Positions 7,567 through 15,110 of a DNA stretch of 28,167 nt are shown piece after piece. The position numbers were made by a program, and so were the translations under genes. This stretch comes from Streptococcus mitis (GTDB lineage Bacteria; Bacillota; Bacilli; Lactobacillales; Streptococcaceae): NCBI RefSeq assembly GCF_023109105.1, contig NZ_JALDTZ010000020.1, positions 1 through 28,167 of the forward strand, in the 5' to 3' direction. Under the pieces are notes generated by a model that ran no database searches, was not told where the DNA came from, and worked only from the letters and a program-made list of their open reading frames with translations. The stretch's first letter is position 1. Each line of letters starts with the position of its first letter.

Positions 7567-10500
7567 CAGTCTTCTCCTAGTTTGCTTAAGTCAATCCGAG
7601 TCTCGTAGAGGCCAGTGATGGATTGGTGGATAAGGGTGGCGTTGAGGAGTGATGAAGGTGTATAGTCTCTGTAGCGTGGAATTTTTACTCCCAAGAACTC
7701 GAAATCAGAAGCACTTCCTTGTGAAGTTAACTCGAATAAACCAGCATTTTTACTATTTCTTGGACCAATGAAACTGAAACATAACTTTTCGATATCAACT
7801 GTTTCCCAATCAATAAATGCTTGTCTGATTCTTTCTCCATTTTTTAATGCACCTACATACTTATCGTTAAAATCAAGTACAGATTCTAAAAGTTTAGCAA
7901 AATCATTTCGATGTTTCTCAACATACTCTAAGTGTTCTGGTTCAAGTGTTTTATTAATATTCTTAGCATGATACAAAAGAGTCGTATACTTTTCGGGGAG
8001 GACCAATTCATTACCTTTATGAATTTCTCCTCGTTTATTGTTTGTTGATAGAATACTTGCTAGTCTTCTTCTCGTACCATCAGGAAACTCAAACAAACTA
8101 TATTTAGGTAAAGTAATAGTTGATAGAATTTTTATGTATCCTTTTTCAAGAAGATAGTTTTCCTTGTTCTTTTCAAAATTTATTTTATCTAAAATAGAGA
8201 TACCTTGAAACTCAAGCACTGTCTTTTGTTGTTTTTTCGCTCCTTTTTCAATAATAGCTCTAACTAAGATTGCGTACGAGTTAGAAATACCAGCGTAACC
8301 ACCGTATTTTCGTGGGTCAAGCCCTTGCTTAATTGGAACAAGATTTTCTTTACTATCTTCTGAAGGTTTAGGAGATGGATTAGAATTGAACAATCCTTTA
8401 GGTTTACCTCTATCTAGACCATGTGTTTGCACCTCTGTCTTCTTCACAATATTCACCTGCGGAAGTGAAAGAACTTTTTTGATTGTAGCGAAATCTTTTT
8501 CCTTATTCCAAGCGATTTCTCCAGTATCCTTGGAGTATTCGATATTCTCTCTTTTTACGATGGTTCCGTCTGCGTAATGCACCTCTTCTTTAAAGAAGTT
8601 CAGCAAGTTTGAGTAGAAGAAATACTTTTCAGTGGCTTTTTCAATTTCTTTAGGATCTTTGGTTCTGGAGATGTATCTCTTAAGATCGTATTTTTGATAG
8701 TCACCATAGACGAATTCTGGCTCTAGTTTAGGATATTTCTTAAGGATAGCTTTAGCAACTACTGCATTTAAATAGGCATCATGCGCGTGGTGGTAGTCGT
8801 TGATTTCCCGTACCTTGTATAGTCTAAATTCTTTACGGAAGTTGGAAACTAGATTGGATTTTAAAGTGATGATTTTGACGGTACGGTCCTTCTTATCCTT
8901 CTCAGTCACTTCTGTATTGAAGCGAGCATCCAAAATCTGTGCAACGTGTTTTGTGATTTGCCGTGTTTCAACTAATTGACGTTTAATAAAGCCAACCTTA
9001 TCTTCCCTGTCCAAACCACCTCGTTCAGCTTTAGTTAAATTATTAAATTTACGTTCGGAAATTAACTTCGAATCCAATAATTGTTGCCAAAAAGTTTTTC
9101 TTTTTCGAACAATCTCTAAACTTGGAACATTATCGGATTTACCACGATTATCCTTTGAACTAGTCAGGACACGGTTATCGAGCGAATCGTCCTTTATAAA
9201 GGCCTGAGGGATGATGTGGTCAATGTCACAGCTGCTTAGTTGGTTGATATCAAGAGGTTCCCCAGTGTACATATCCTTCCCATTTTGGAGATAGTAAAGG
9301 AAGAGACGGTCATTTTGAAGTTGAATATTATCTGTTGGATGTTCTTTTAATATATTTGAATCAAGTCCAGGTGCTAAATTTTTTAGCGCATCTTCAATGC
9401 GTTTATATCTTTGTTGGGAATTCTTTTTCCCTCTGGCAGTTGTCTGATTTTCTCGTGCCATCTCAATCACAATGGACTCGGGAGCGTGCCCCATAACTTT
9501 GACAAGCTCATCGACAAGCTTGATACTTTGTAAAATTCCCTTTTTAATAGCAGGACTACCTGGGAGTTCTTGGACAACTTGCTTCACATCGTTTGTCTTA
9601 CCAACCACTTGAGCTTTTCGGATAATTTCTTTGAAAGAAAGCCCGTCATCATGGATTAACTGCATAAAGTTACGATTGTTCTTACCGTCATCAATCAGAT
9701 AATCAAGGATTGTTTTTTTACTTTGTTTATCATAGATGCCGTTAATCAACTTAGCAGAGAGTTTTCCCCATCCAGTATAATGTCGACGAGTTAGTGCTTT
9801 AATAACTTTCTCATCAAAGATAGAGGCATGTTGAGCAAGGCGTTGCTTAATCATCTCACGATCTTCAAAGATAGTTAGCGTGTGGACGATATTTTCAAGA
9901 ATTGCTTCATTTTTAACATCATCCATAAACTCTTTATCCTTGATAATTTTGAGTAAATCATGATAAGTAGAAAGACTGGTGTTAAATTGTTTTTCAATCC
10001 CTTTTAGTTCGATTCCATCGTAGCCGTCAACATTGTGTAGAAACTGTATGATGTCTTTTTCTGTTACTTTCCTTTTCTCTTTGAATAATTGAGTGACAAT
10101 TTGCTTCTTCTGTCCACTATCAAGGAATTGATAGTCTCTCAATCCTTCTGCAATAAATTTTACTTTTGTTAATTCATTATAGACAGCAAATGTTTCATAT
10201 AACAGACTATGCTTAGGCAAAACTTTTTCTTCTGGAAGATACAAATCATAGTTAGTCATCTTATTGATGAAGTCTTCTGCAGATCTTACTTGGTCAACAA
10301 CTTCTTCAAAATTCCAGGGGCGAATTGCTTGGCCAGAATTTCGAGTAAGCCAAGCAAAATCACAATTGCCACGAGCCAATGGGCCAACGTAGTAAGGGAT
10401 ACGGAAGGTCAAGATTTTCTCTATCTTTTCTTTATTTTCCTGCAGAAATGGATAATGTTCTCCTTGTCGACGGATAATGGCATTCATTTCTTGAAGATGA

Positions 10501-11744
10501 ATTTGATGAGGAATAGAACCATTATCAAAGGTGCGTTGTTTTCTCAAGAAATCTTCACGTTCAATTTTATCAAGGAAATAATCTGCTCCTTCGAGTTTAG
10601 AGAGAGGATTTTTGATGTATTTGTAAAATGCTTCTTGAGTGGTCTTACCATCGATATATCCAGCATATCCATCTTTAGATTGGTCAGAAAAAACTTCATC
10701 ATATTTTTCTGGAAGATTTGTTTTGATGAATTGTTTTAAAGCAGTCAAGTCTTTTTGGTGATTTTCATAGCGGTCAATCATAGATGCTGATAATGGAGCC
10801 TTGGTTGAAGGATCTGTAATAGTTAAGATTCCTGATAAAAGAATGGCATCATAGAGTTTTTTAGCAACTAGGAAAAGGTCTGCAAAGTCATCTCCAATTT
10901 GTCCGAGTAAGTTTTCCAAATCCTCATCATAGGTATCTTTAGAGAATTGTAGTGGGGCTTTTTCTTCTAAGTCAAAATGTTTTTTAAAATCAGCCTGATT
11001 TCCTACAATTAACTTGAGAAATTCGGAAAACAAACCAGTGGACTTTTCATCAGAAAAGAATTTTAGAACGCGTTCTCTCTTTGCAGATTTACTGATTTTA
11101 TCTGTAAAAATTGCTTCTACTTGTGCGTTTTGTCCGCTAAGTGAACTTCCTTCAAAAGTGTTGTCGTAAATGCTTATAAACTCGTTAAATATTTTTTGGA
11201 TATCATTGTTTCTAATATCGAATGTATCTTCGTATAAAAAATGCCCGCGATATTTAATCATATGAGCTAATGCTAGATAGATCAAGCGCAAGTCAGCTTT
11301 TTCTTTTGAGTCCGCAAGGTATTTTCTCAAATGATAGATAGTTGGAAATTTCTTGTGATATTCTTTTTCTTCTTCCAAGGTAGCAAAAATAGGGTATTTA
11401 CTTCCTCTTTTATCCTTAGGAACTAAAAAGGAGTCATCTAATCGATGAAAGAAACTACTATCCACCTTGCTTATTTCCTGAGAAAAGATTTCTTGAAGAT
11501 AGCGAAGACGATTTTTTCGACGGGTATAGCGACGGCGCGAGGTTCGTTTTAGACGTCTATCTTCAGCAGTAGTCCCTTCATCAAATAATAAAGCTCCAAT
11601 CAGATTTTTTTTGATAAAATGTTTATTAGTATTGCCCAGAACTTTCATCTTTTTCGATGGCACCTTATAGTCATCCGTAATGACGGCCCATCCGACACTG
11701 TTTGTTCCGATATCAAGTCCGATAGAGTAAGGTTTGTTGCTCAT
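7566..11744 (-). CDS. cas9: CRISPR-associated endonuclease Cas9 (type II-A)
   Basis: Full-length RNA-guided DNA nuclease of 1392 aa, closest by eye to the S. thermophilus CRISPR3/S. pyogenes Cas9 group. RuvC-I is [11 protein letters not shown] with D11. The arginine-rich bridge helix ([17 protein letters not shown]) follows. RuvC-II is IVIEMAREN with E761. The HNH nuclease is DIDHIIPQ with H843. RuvC-III is [14 protein letters not shown] with H986 and D989. The C-terminal PAM-interacting domain has [10 protein letters not shown] with R1357 and R1359, aligned with the R-K-R that reads GG in S. pyogenes Cas9. No stop or frameshift is seen. AAAGGAG precedes the ATG. Promoter and tracrRNA are upstream. 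It should cleave DNA matching the two crRNAs; an NGG-type PAM is inferred. Confidence 0.98.
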   Translation of the reverse strand: MSNKPYSIGLDIGTNSVGWAVITDDYKVPSKKMKVLGNTNKHFIKKNLIGALLFDEGTTAEDRRLKRTSRRRYTRRKNRLRYLQEIFSQEISKVDSSFFHRLDDSFLVPKDKRGSKYPIFATLEEEKEYHKKFPTIYHLRKYLADSKEKADLRLIYLALAHMIKYRGHFLYEDTFDIRNNDIQKIFNEFISIYDNTFEGSSLSGQNAQVEAIFTDKISKSAKRERVLKFFSDEKSTGLFSEFLKLIVGNQADFKKHFDLEEKAPLQFSKDTYDEDLENLLGQIGDDFADLFLVAKKLYDAILLSGILTITDPSTKAPLSASMIDRYENHQKDLTALKQFIKTNLPEKYDEVFSDQSKDGYAGYIDGKTTQEAFYKYIKNPLSKLEGADYFLDKIEREDFLRKQRTFDNGSIPHQIHLQEMNAIIRRQGEHYPFLQENKEKIEKILTFRIPYYVGPLARGNCDFAWLTRNSGQAIRPWNFEEVVDQVRSAEDFINKMTNYDLYLPEEKVLPKHSLLYETFAVYNELTKVKFIAEGLRDYQFLDSGQKKQIVTQLFKEKRKVTEKDIIQFLHNVDGYDGIELKGIEKQFNTSLSTYHDLLKIIKDKEFMDDVKNEAILENIVHTLTIFEDREMIKQRLAQHASIFDEKVIKALTRRHYTGWGKLSAKLINGIYDKQSKKTILDYLIDDGKNNRNFMQLIHDDGLSFKEIIRKAQVVGKTNDVKQVVQELPGSPAIKKGILQSIKLVDELVKVMGHAPESIVIEMARENQTTARGKKNSQQRYKRIEDALKNLAPGLDSNILKEHPTDNIQLQNDRLFLYYLQNGKDMYTGEPLDINQLSSCDIDHIIPQAFIKDDSLDNRVLTSSKDNRGKSDNVPSLEIVRKRKTFWQQLLDSKLISERKFNNLTKAERGGLDREDKVGFIKRQLVETRQITKHVAQILDARFNTEVTEKDKKDRTVKIITLKSNLVSNFRKEFRLYKVREINDYHHAHDAYLNAVVAKAILKKYPKLEPEFVYGDYQKYDLKRYISRTKDPKEIEKATEKYFFYSNLLNFFKEEVHYADGTIVKRENIEYSKDTGEIAWNKEKDFATIKKVLSLPQVNIVKKTEVQTHGLDRGKPKGLFNSNPSPKPSEDSKENLVPIKQGLDPRKYGGYAGISNSYAILVRAIIEKGAKKQQKTVLEFQGISILDKINFEKNKENYLLEKGYIKILSTITLPKYSLFEFPDGTRRRLASILSTNNKRGEIHKGNELVLPEKYTTLLYHAKNINKTLEPEHLEYVEKHRNDFAKLLESVLDFNDKYVGALKNGERIRQAFIDWETVDIEKLCFSFIGPRNSKNAGLFELTSQGSASDFEFLGVKIPRYRDYTPSSLLNATLIHQSITGLYETRIDLSKLGED

Positions 11745-11814
11745 TTAGATTTCTCCTTTGGGTTATACTCTTTAAGTTCTTATTAGTAAACGCTAATATA
11801 TTAACTTTAGCTAA

Positions 11815-11843
11815 ATTATATATCTTTTGACTATTAAAATCAA
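11815..11843 (-). promoter_or_regulatory. cas9 promoter
   Basis: On the minus strand, TTGATT (11843-11838), an exact 17-bp spacer, then TATAAT (11820-11815). Transcription should start near 11808, leaving a 5' UTR of about 64 nt before the cas9 ATG. With the leader gone and no terminator visible between cas9 and the array, this is probably also the promoter for the crRNA precursor. Confidence 0.8.
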
Positions 11844-11846
11844 GAA

Positions 11847-11865
11847 ATTGTAAAACGTTTTCAAT
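11847..11865. promoter_or_regulatory. cre-like palindrome upstream of the cas9 promoter
   Basis: AAAACGTTTT (11852-11861) is flanked by ATTG and CAAT, forming a near-perfect palindrome that departs from symmetry by one extra T at 11851. Without that base it would fit the CcpA cre consensus WTGNAANCGNWNNCAW. It lies four bases upstream of the cas9 -35. A carbon-catabolite link is only an inference. Confidence 0.35.
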
Positions 11866-11922
11866 GTGTAAGTTTTTAATCTTATAAAATGAAGTGTTAT
11901 TCTATTTTATAACAATTTCTCC

Positions 11923-11951
11923 TTGCAATTTTTAATAGAAAAGTATACAAT
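11923..11951 (+). promoter_or_regulatory. tracrRNA promoter
   Basis: TTGCAA (11923-11928), 17-bp spacer, TACAAT (11946-11951). The expected start near 11958 gives an RNA of about 89 nt, the size of the short tracrRNA form in S. pyogenes. Confidence 0.8.
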
Positions 11952-11957
11952 ACAAGT

Positions 11958-12046
11958 GTTGGAACTATTCGAAACAACACAGCAAGTTAAAATAAGGCTT
12001 TGTCCGTACACAACTTGAAAAAGTGCGCACCGATTCGGTGCTTTTT
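11958..12046 (+). ncRNA. tracrRNA
   Basis: Trans-activating crRNA that pairs with each repeat of the precursor and anchors the guide in Cas9. The anti-repeat at 11959-11983 matches the CRISPR repeat over 25 nt with one difference (T at 11966, a G-U pair in the RNA duplex). The AAGT bulge and TAAAAT lower-stem strand follow (11984-11993). Next are the nexus (AAGGCTTTGTCC), a small stem-loop (AACTTGAAAAAGT) and the final GCACCG/CGGTGC hairpin with a T run. Each element matches the S. pyogenes and S. thermophilus CRISPR3 tracrRNAs as I remember them. It is transcribed away from cas9. Confidence 0.95.
12027..12046 (+). terminator. tracrRNA terminator
   Basis: GCACCG (12027-12032) pairs with CGGTGC (12036-12041), followed by TTTTT. 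The hairpin is part of the mature tracrRNA. From 12047 to about 12172 I see only AT-rich sequence with no gene or repeat. Confidence 0.9.
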
Positions 12047-12172
12047 ATTTTATTATACAAACTTATTGTAGCCGCATTCTTGTTAAAAAACAAATAATAT
12101 CGTTGTGCTTTCATAAAATATAAGTAGAGTAAGTAAGAAATATAGATTTCTTTTTAGATTATAGATGTTCTA

Positions 12173-12214
12173 AAATAAAAAGAACCGGGATAATTAACTA
12201 TCCTAGTTCTTTTT
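12173..12214. terminator. Terminator after galU (bidirectional form)
   Basis: AGAACCGGGATA (12181-12192) pairs with TATCCTAGTTCT (12199-12210), with one mismatch. T-rich tails lie on both strands. It ends the gpsA-galU transcript on the minus strand and also shields it from tracrRNA read-through. Confidence 0.8.
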
Positions 12215-12229
12215 ATATGGAATATTCTG

Positions 12230-13129
12230 TTATTCCTCCCCAGCCAATTCTTTTCCTAGTTGGATGAGGTAATCTTTCAAGTCATCTTTGACTTGTGGGT
12301 GCTTGAGGGCGTAGTCAATAGATGTTTTCATAAAGCCAAACTTATCCCCAACGTCGTAACGAGCTCCTGTAAATTCACGGGCGAAAACACGTTGTGTTTT
12401 ATTAAGCGTATCAATAGCGTCGGTAAGCTGGATTTCATTTCCAGCGCCAGGAGCTTGCTTTTCGAGAATATCAAAAATTTCTGGTGTGAGCAGATAACGA
12501 CCGATAATAGCTAGATCACTTGGAGCATCTTCTGGAGCTGGTTTTTCTACGAAAGTTTCAACACTATAGAGTCCATTGATTCCTTCTCCTTGAGGAGCAA
12601 TGACTCCATATGATGAAACGTCTTCATGAGCTACAGGCATGACAGCAATGGTTGATGCGTGAGTCGTCTCGTAATCGTTCATCAATTGTTTTGTCAAAGG
12701 AACAGCATGGTCATCTGTGATATCCATTAGGTCGTCACCTAGCATGACAACGAAGGGTTCATTTCCTACAAAAGCCTTAGCTTGTAAAACAGCATCTCCA
12801 AGACCACGAGGATGGCTTTGACGGATAAAGTGAAGGCGAATGCCAGTTGTTTCGTCTACCAATTTTAGCAAGTCATGTTTGCCTTTTTCTTTGAGGTTGT
12901 ACTCAAGCTCAAAGTTTGAGTCAAAGTGGTCTTCAATAGAACGTTTTGATTTACCAGTGACAACCAGAATATCTTCAATACCTGATTTAAGAGCTTCTTC
13001 TACGATAAATTGGATAGTTGGTTTGTCCACAATTGGCAACATTTCTTTAGCGAGTGCTTTGGTTGCTGGTAAAAATCGAGTCCCGAGTCCAGCGGCAGGG
13101 ATGACTGCCTTTCTAACTTTTGATGACAT
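12230..13129 (-). CDS. galU: UTP-glucose-1-phosphate uridylyltransferase
   Basis: Cytoplasmic enzyme of 299 aa that makes UDP-glucose from UTP and glucose-1-phosphate, feeding the Leloir pathway, glycolipids and surface polysaccharides. The nucleotide-binding signature [20 protein letters not shown] spans 11-30. The VVMLGDD and FVEKP motifs of GalU enzymes are present. ATG 13129 has AGAAAGGA five bases upstream. It is the second gene of a two-gene operon, 21 bases after gpsA, and ends before a strong terminator. It forms the right flank of the CRISPR insertion site. Confidence 0.96.
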   Translation of the reverse strand: MSSKVRKAVIPAAGLGTRFLPATKALAKEMLPIVDKPTIQFIVEEALKSGIEDILVVTGKSKRSIEDHFDSNFELEYNLKEKGKHDLLKLVDETTGIRLHFIRQSHPRGLGDAVLQAKAFVGNEPFVVMLGDDLMDITDDHAVPLTKQLMNDYETTHASTIAVMPVAHEDVSSYGVIAPQGEGINGLYSVETFVEKPAPEDAPSDLAIIGRYLLTPEIFDILEKQAPGAGNEIQLTDAIDTLNKTQRVFAREFTGARYDVGDKFGFMKTSIDYALKHPQVKDDLKDYLIQLGKELAGEE

Positions 13130-13150
13130 AAGAATCCTTTCTTTAGAGGG

Positions 13151-14167
13151 TTAAGACCACTCATTTTCTGCTTTAAATTCATTGTTCATGATGTCATAAA
13201 TGGCATCTTTGATATTGGTTCCGTGGTAGATAACTTGGTAAATGGCCTGCGTAATTGGCATATAGACCCCAAGTTCTTGCGCTAGTTCATAGGCTGCTCG
13301 AGTCGTTGAGATTCCTTCAATTACCATGCCCATATTGGCTTCGATATCAGCTAGGGATTCTCCACGACCAAGGGCATCTCCAGCTCTCCAGTTACGAGAG
13401 TGGATGGAAGTTCCTGTTACGATTAAATCTCCCACACCAGATAAGCCGCTATAGGTCAATGGATTAGCTCCGAGTGCTACTCCTAGGCGGGTAATTTCTG
13501 CTAAGCCTCGAGCGATGATGGCTGCCTTAGCATTATCACCAAATCCCAGACCATGTAAAGCTCCAGCACCGACAGCAATAATGTTTTTAAGAGCGCCAGC
13601 AGTTTCAACTCCGATAACATCCGTATTGGTATAAAGTCGGAAGTAGTGATTACTAAAGAGCTCTTGAACGTATTGAGCTGTTTGTAAGTCTTTAGAAGCA
13701 GCAGTGATTAAAGTCAGGTCACGCACAATGGTCTCTTCTGCATGACTAGGACCTGAAACAACGACGATATCACTGCGGAGCTGTTCAGGAATTTCTTCTT
13801 CAAGGATGGTTGATAATCGTTTATGGCTGTCAGGTTCTAATCCCTTTGATGCGTGCATGATAATTGCCTTATGGTCTAAGGTTTTTGCAACTTGTTGGGC
13901 AACAAGTCGTGTCACTTTTGTTGGGACAACAAATAAAATCGCATCTACATCTTTCAATGCCTCTGCTAAGTCAGTATAGGCATGGATATTTTCATCTAGA
14001 ACGACATCTTTAAAGTAGTGTTTGTTAGTATGATAGGTATTAATTTCATTGATTTGCTCGGGAAGATTTCCCCAAATACGTACCTCGTGTCCATTGTCAT
14101 TTAAGACTTGTGAAAGGGCAGTTCCCCAAGAACCAGGCCCCAAGACGGCGACGGTTTGTTTTTCCAT
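13151..14167 (-). CDS. gpsA: NAD(P)H-dependent glycerol-3-phosphate dehydrogenase
   Basis: Enzyme of 338 aa that reduces dihydroxyacetone phosphate to sn-glycerol-3-phosphate for membrane lipid synthesis. The N-terminal Rossmann motif is [11 protein letters not shown] (8-18). ASKG (106-109) and the catalytic lysine K194 in ETAGALKNI are conserved, as is [16 protein letters not shown] lies five bases before ATG 14167. It is cotranscribed with galU downstream. A TGATAGAAT extended -10 on the minus strand at about 14198-14206 is a plausible promoter. Confidence 0.96.
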   Translation of the reverse strand: MEKQTVAVLGPGSWGTALSQVLNDNGHEVRIWGNLPEQINEINTYHTNKHYFKDVVLDENIHAYTDLAEALKDVDAILFVVPTKVTRLVAQQVAKTLDHKAIIMHASKGLEPDSHKRLSTILEEEIPEQLRSDIVVVSGPSHAEETIVRDLTLITAASKDLQTAQYVQELFSNHYFRLYTNTDVIGVETAGALKNIIAVGAGALHGLGFGDNAKAAIIARGLAEITRLGVALGANPLTYSGLSGVGDLIVTGTSIHSRNWRAGDALGRGESLADIEANMGMVIEGISTTRAAYELAQELGVYMPITQAIYQVIYHGTNIKDAIYDIMNNEFKAENEWS

Positions 14168-14197
14168 GATTTCCTCCTTAATAGAGTCCTTTCCATT

Positions 14198-14206
14198 ATT
14201 CTATCA
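14198..14206 (-). promoter_or_regulatory. Putative gpsA-galU promoter
   Basis: On the minus strand, TAGAAT (14203-14198) preceded by TGA forms an extended -10. A TGCAAA 16 bases further upstream could serve as a weak -35. It lies about 30 bases before the gpsA start. Confidence 0.45.
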
Positions 14207-14253
14207 TATTCTAGAGGATTTTGCACTTGCATTGCTGGGGTGTGTGGCTTTGT

Positions 14254-14406
14254 TATATTCAATGAAAATCAAAGAGCAAACTAGGAAGCTAGCCGCAGGT
14301 TGCTCAAAGCACTGCTTTGAGGTTGTAGATAAGACTGACGAAGTCAGTTACATATATCTACGGTAAGGCGACGCTGATGTGGTTTGAAGAGATTTTCGAA
14401 GAGTAT
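14254..14406 (+). repeat. BOX element (boxA-boxB-boxC)
   Basis: A complete BOX repeat as known from pneumococcus and relatives. boxA begins TATATTCAATGAAAATCAAA and includes AGCTAGCCGCAGGTTG. A single boxB contains GATAAGACTGACGAAGTCAG and CGGTAAGGCGACGCTGA. boxC is TGGTTTGAAG through GAAGAGTAT (14380-14406). It lies upstream of gpsA, between that gene and the small ORF at 14488, both on the minus strand. BOX elements are non-autonomous, palindrome-rich and can form stem-loops in transcripts. It also supports a mitis-group host. Confidence 0.95.
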
Positions 14407-14418
14407 TACTTGAAAAAT

Positions 14419-14462
14419 ACACAAAAACCGAGCCTAAGCAATAAACTCTCAGTCTCGGTTTT
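14419..14462 (-). terminator. Terminator of the small membrane protein gene
   Basis: AAAACCGAG (14424-14432) pairs with CTCGGTTTT (14454-14462). On the minus strand the right-hand T run (TTTTTG) follows the stem, so it ends the transcript of the 81-aa gene 25 bases after its stop. Confidence 0.75.
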
Positions 14463-14487
14463 GATATTCCTTAAAGAATAGCTCGGT

Positions 14488-14733
14488 TTATTTCAATTGA
14501 TCTGTAATGTCTTTTGATAGTAACATTCCCAGATGATAAGTTTTATTGATATAAGCAATGACATCATTGATATTTTCAGTTGTGTGAATTTTTTCTTTGA
14601 TGTCAGCCCTAAATGTTTCATCCTTCAACAGTTGTTCTTGGTAGAGTCTTTGAAGTCTTTCCTTCTCGTACTTATTGAGCAGAAAAAGGAATACCAAGCT
14701 AATCACAACGAGGACATAGGCATATTGGCTCAT
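14488..14733 (-). CDS. Small single-pass membrane protein, function unknown
   Basis: Predicted protein of 81 aa. I start at ATG 14733 (GGGAGA upstream), giving MSQYAYVLVV; the frame is open further upstream to 14775 but that part has no good ribosome site. Residues about 4-20 form one hydrophobic segment, followed by a charged, probably helical region (NKYEKERLQRLYQEQLL). The C-terminal 40 residues (IKEKIHTTENINDVIAYINK and on) vaguely resemble the L7/L12 C-terminal fold seen in some small streptococcal membrane proteins; that is a weak impression. It has its own terminator. Function unknown. Confidence 0.7.
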   Translation of the reverse strand: MSQYAYVLVVISLVFLFLLNKYEKERLQRLYQEQLLKDETFRADIKEKIHTTENINDVIAYINKTYHLGMLLSKDITDQLK

Positions 14734-14833
14734 AGGATATCTCCCTGTATGATAAAGAAGTAGTAGTGAATACATTGATTTAGTGGACCTAAAATAGCAG
14801 AATAAATCAGCAAAACTTGATAAGATTTTGAAT

Positions 14834-15050
14834 AGGCCTCTAAACCAAATTTTGTATAGGATTGGGTGTTAGTTACTTAGACTGCTTTACAATCAAGTAA
14901 TTAAAAGATTACGACATGAGTCTAACCAAATCAATATTATTTGGATTGGTGAATTAGTAAAGCGTTTAGGCAAGTGTCTCAAGTTACGACGTATTGTAAT
15001 AGAAATCGATATTATTTCTATTACAATACTAGTGAGGCAGTTAGCTAGTC
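14834..15050. repeat. Tandem ~75-nt palindromic modules, unidentified
   Basis: Two copies of a module lie exactly 75 bases apart: TTACGAC (14909 and 14984), 12 variable bases, AAATC(A/G)ATATTATTT (14928 and 15003), 12 variable bases, then TAGT(A/G)A(A/G)GC (14955 and 15030). In the second copy the two variable 12-mers are perfect complements, making a 16-bp hairpin (14991-15006 with 15014-15029, 7-base loop). A third, degenerate copy upstream shares AACCAAAT (14843) and GGATTGG (14859) with the first. No coding sequence is seen on either strand. I do not recognise it as BOX or a known insertion sequence. Confidence 0.6.
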
Positions 15051-15102
15051 CGCATAAAAGTGGCTAGCGTCTAACAATTAGGAACTTTAGTTCCAATTGT
15101 TA
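15039..15102. repeat. Paired hairpins downstream of argS
   Basis: GTTAGCTAG (15040-15048) faces CTAGC (15064-15068) and CTAAC (15071-15075), forming an imperfect hairpin. It is followed by TAACAATTAGGAACT (15072-15086) facing AGTTCCAATTGTTA (15089-15102), about 14 bp with one bulge. The second lies nine bases after the argS stop. It lacks a T run on the minus strand, so it is not a standard terminator, though it may protect the mRNA end. Confidence 0.55.
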
Positions 15103-15110
15103 GTACTGAA

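Noticed and set aside
10209..10739. 176-codon plus-strand open frame opposite cas9.
   Set aside because: It is a frame shadow of an intact, well-conserved cas9. It has no ribosome site or promoter, and its composition is that of antisense coding DNA.
11895..11914. TGTTAT-N8-ATAACA inverted repeat upstream of the tracrRNA promoter as a regulator site.
   Set aside because: A 6-bp arm in very AT-rich DNA can occur by chance, and no known regulator consensus was recognised.
11850..11957. A natural single-guide (long tracrRNA) design like that of S. pyogenes, with a guide matching the cas9 promoter followed by a GTTTTA-type handle.
   Set aside because: GTTTTC (11857) and GTTTTT (11872) could be handles, but neither preceding sequence recurs beside an NGG in the cas9 promoter region. 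Only the 10-base ribosome-site match was kept, as a separate low-interest finding.
14049..14366. 105-codon plus-strand frame running from gpsA antisense into the BOX element.
   Set aside because: It spans an antisense gene part and a repeat, has no ribosome site, and ends within BOX sequence.
14776..15102. Integron-like attC sites or a decayed CRISPR array in the palindromic cluster (GTTAG and CTAAC pairs, 75-base period).
   Set aside because: The blocks do not fit attC core consensus consistently, the period is too long for CRISPR units, and no integrase or cas gene is nearby on this side.
15072..15102. Rho-independent terminator for argS.
   Set aside because: The hairpin is strong but no T run follows it on the minus strand, so it is listed as a hairpin only.
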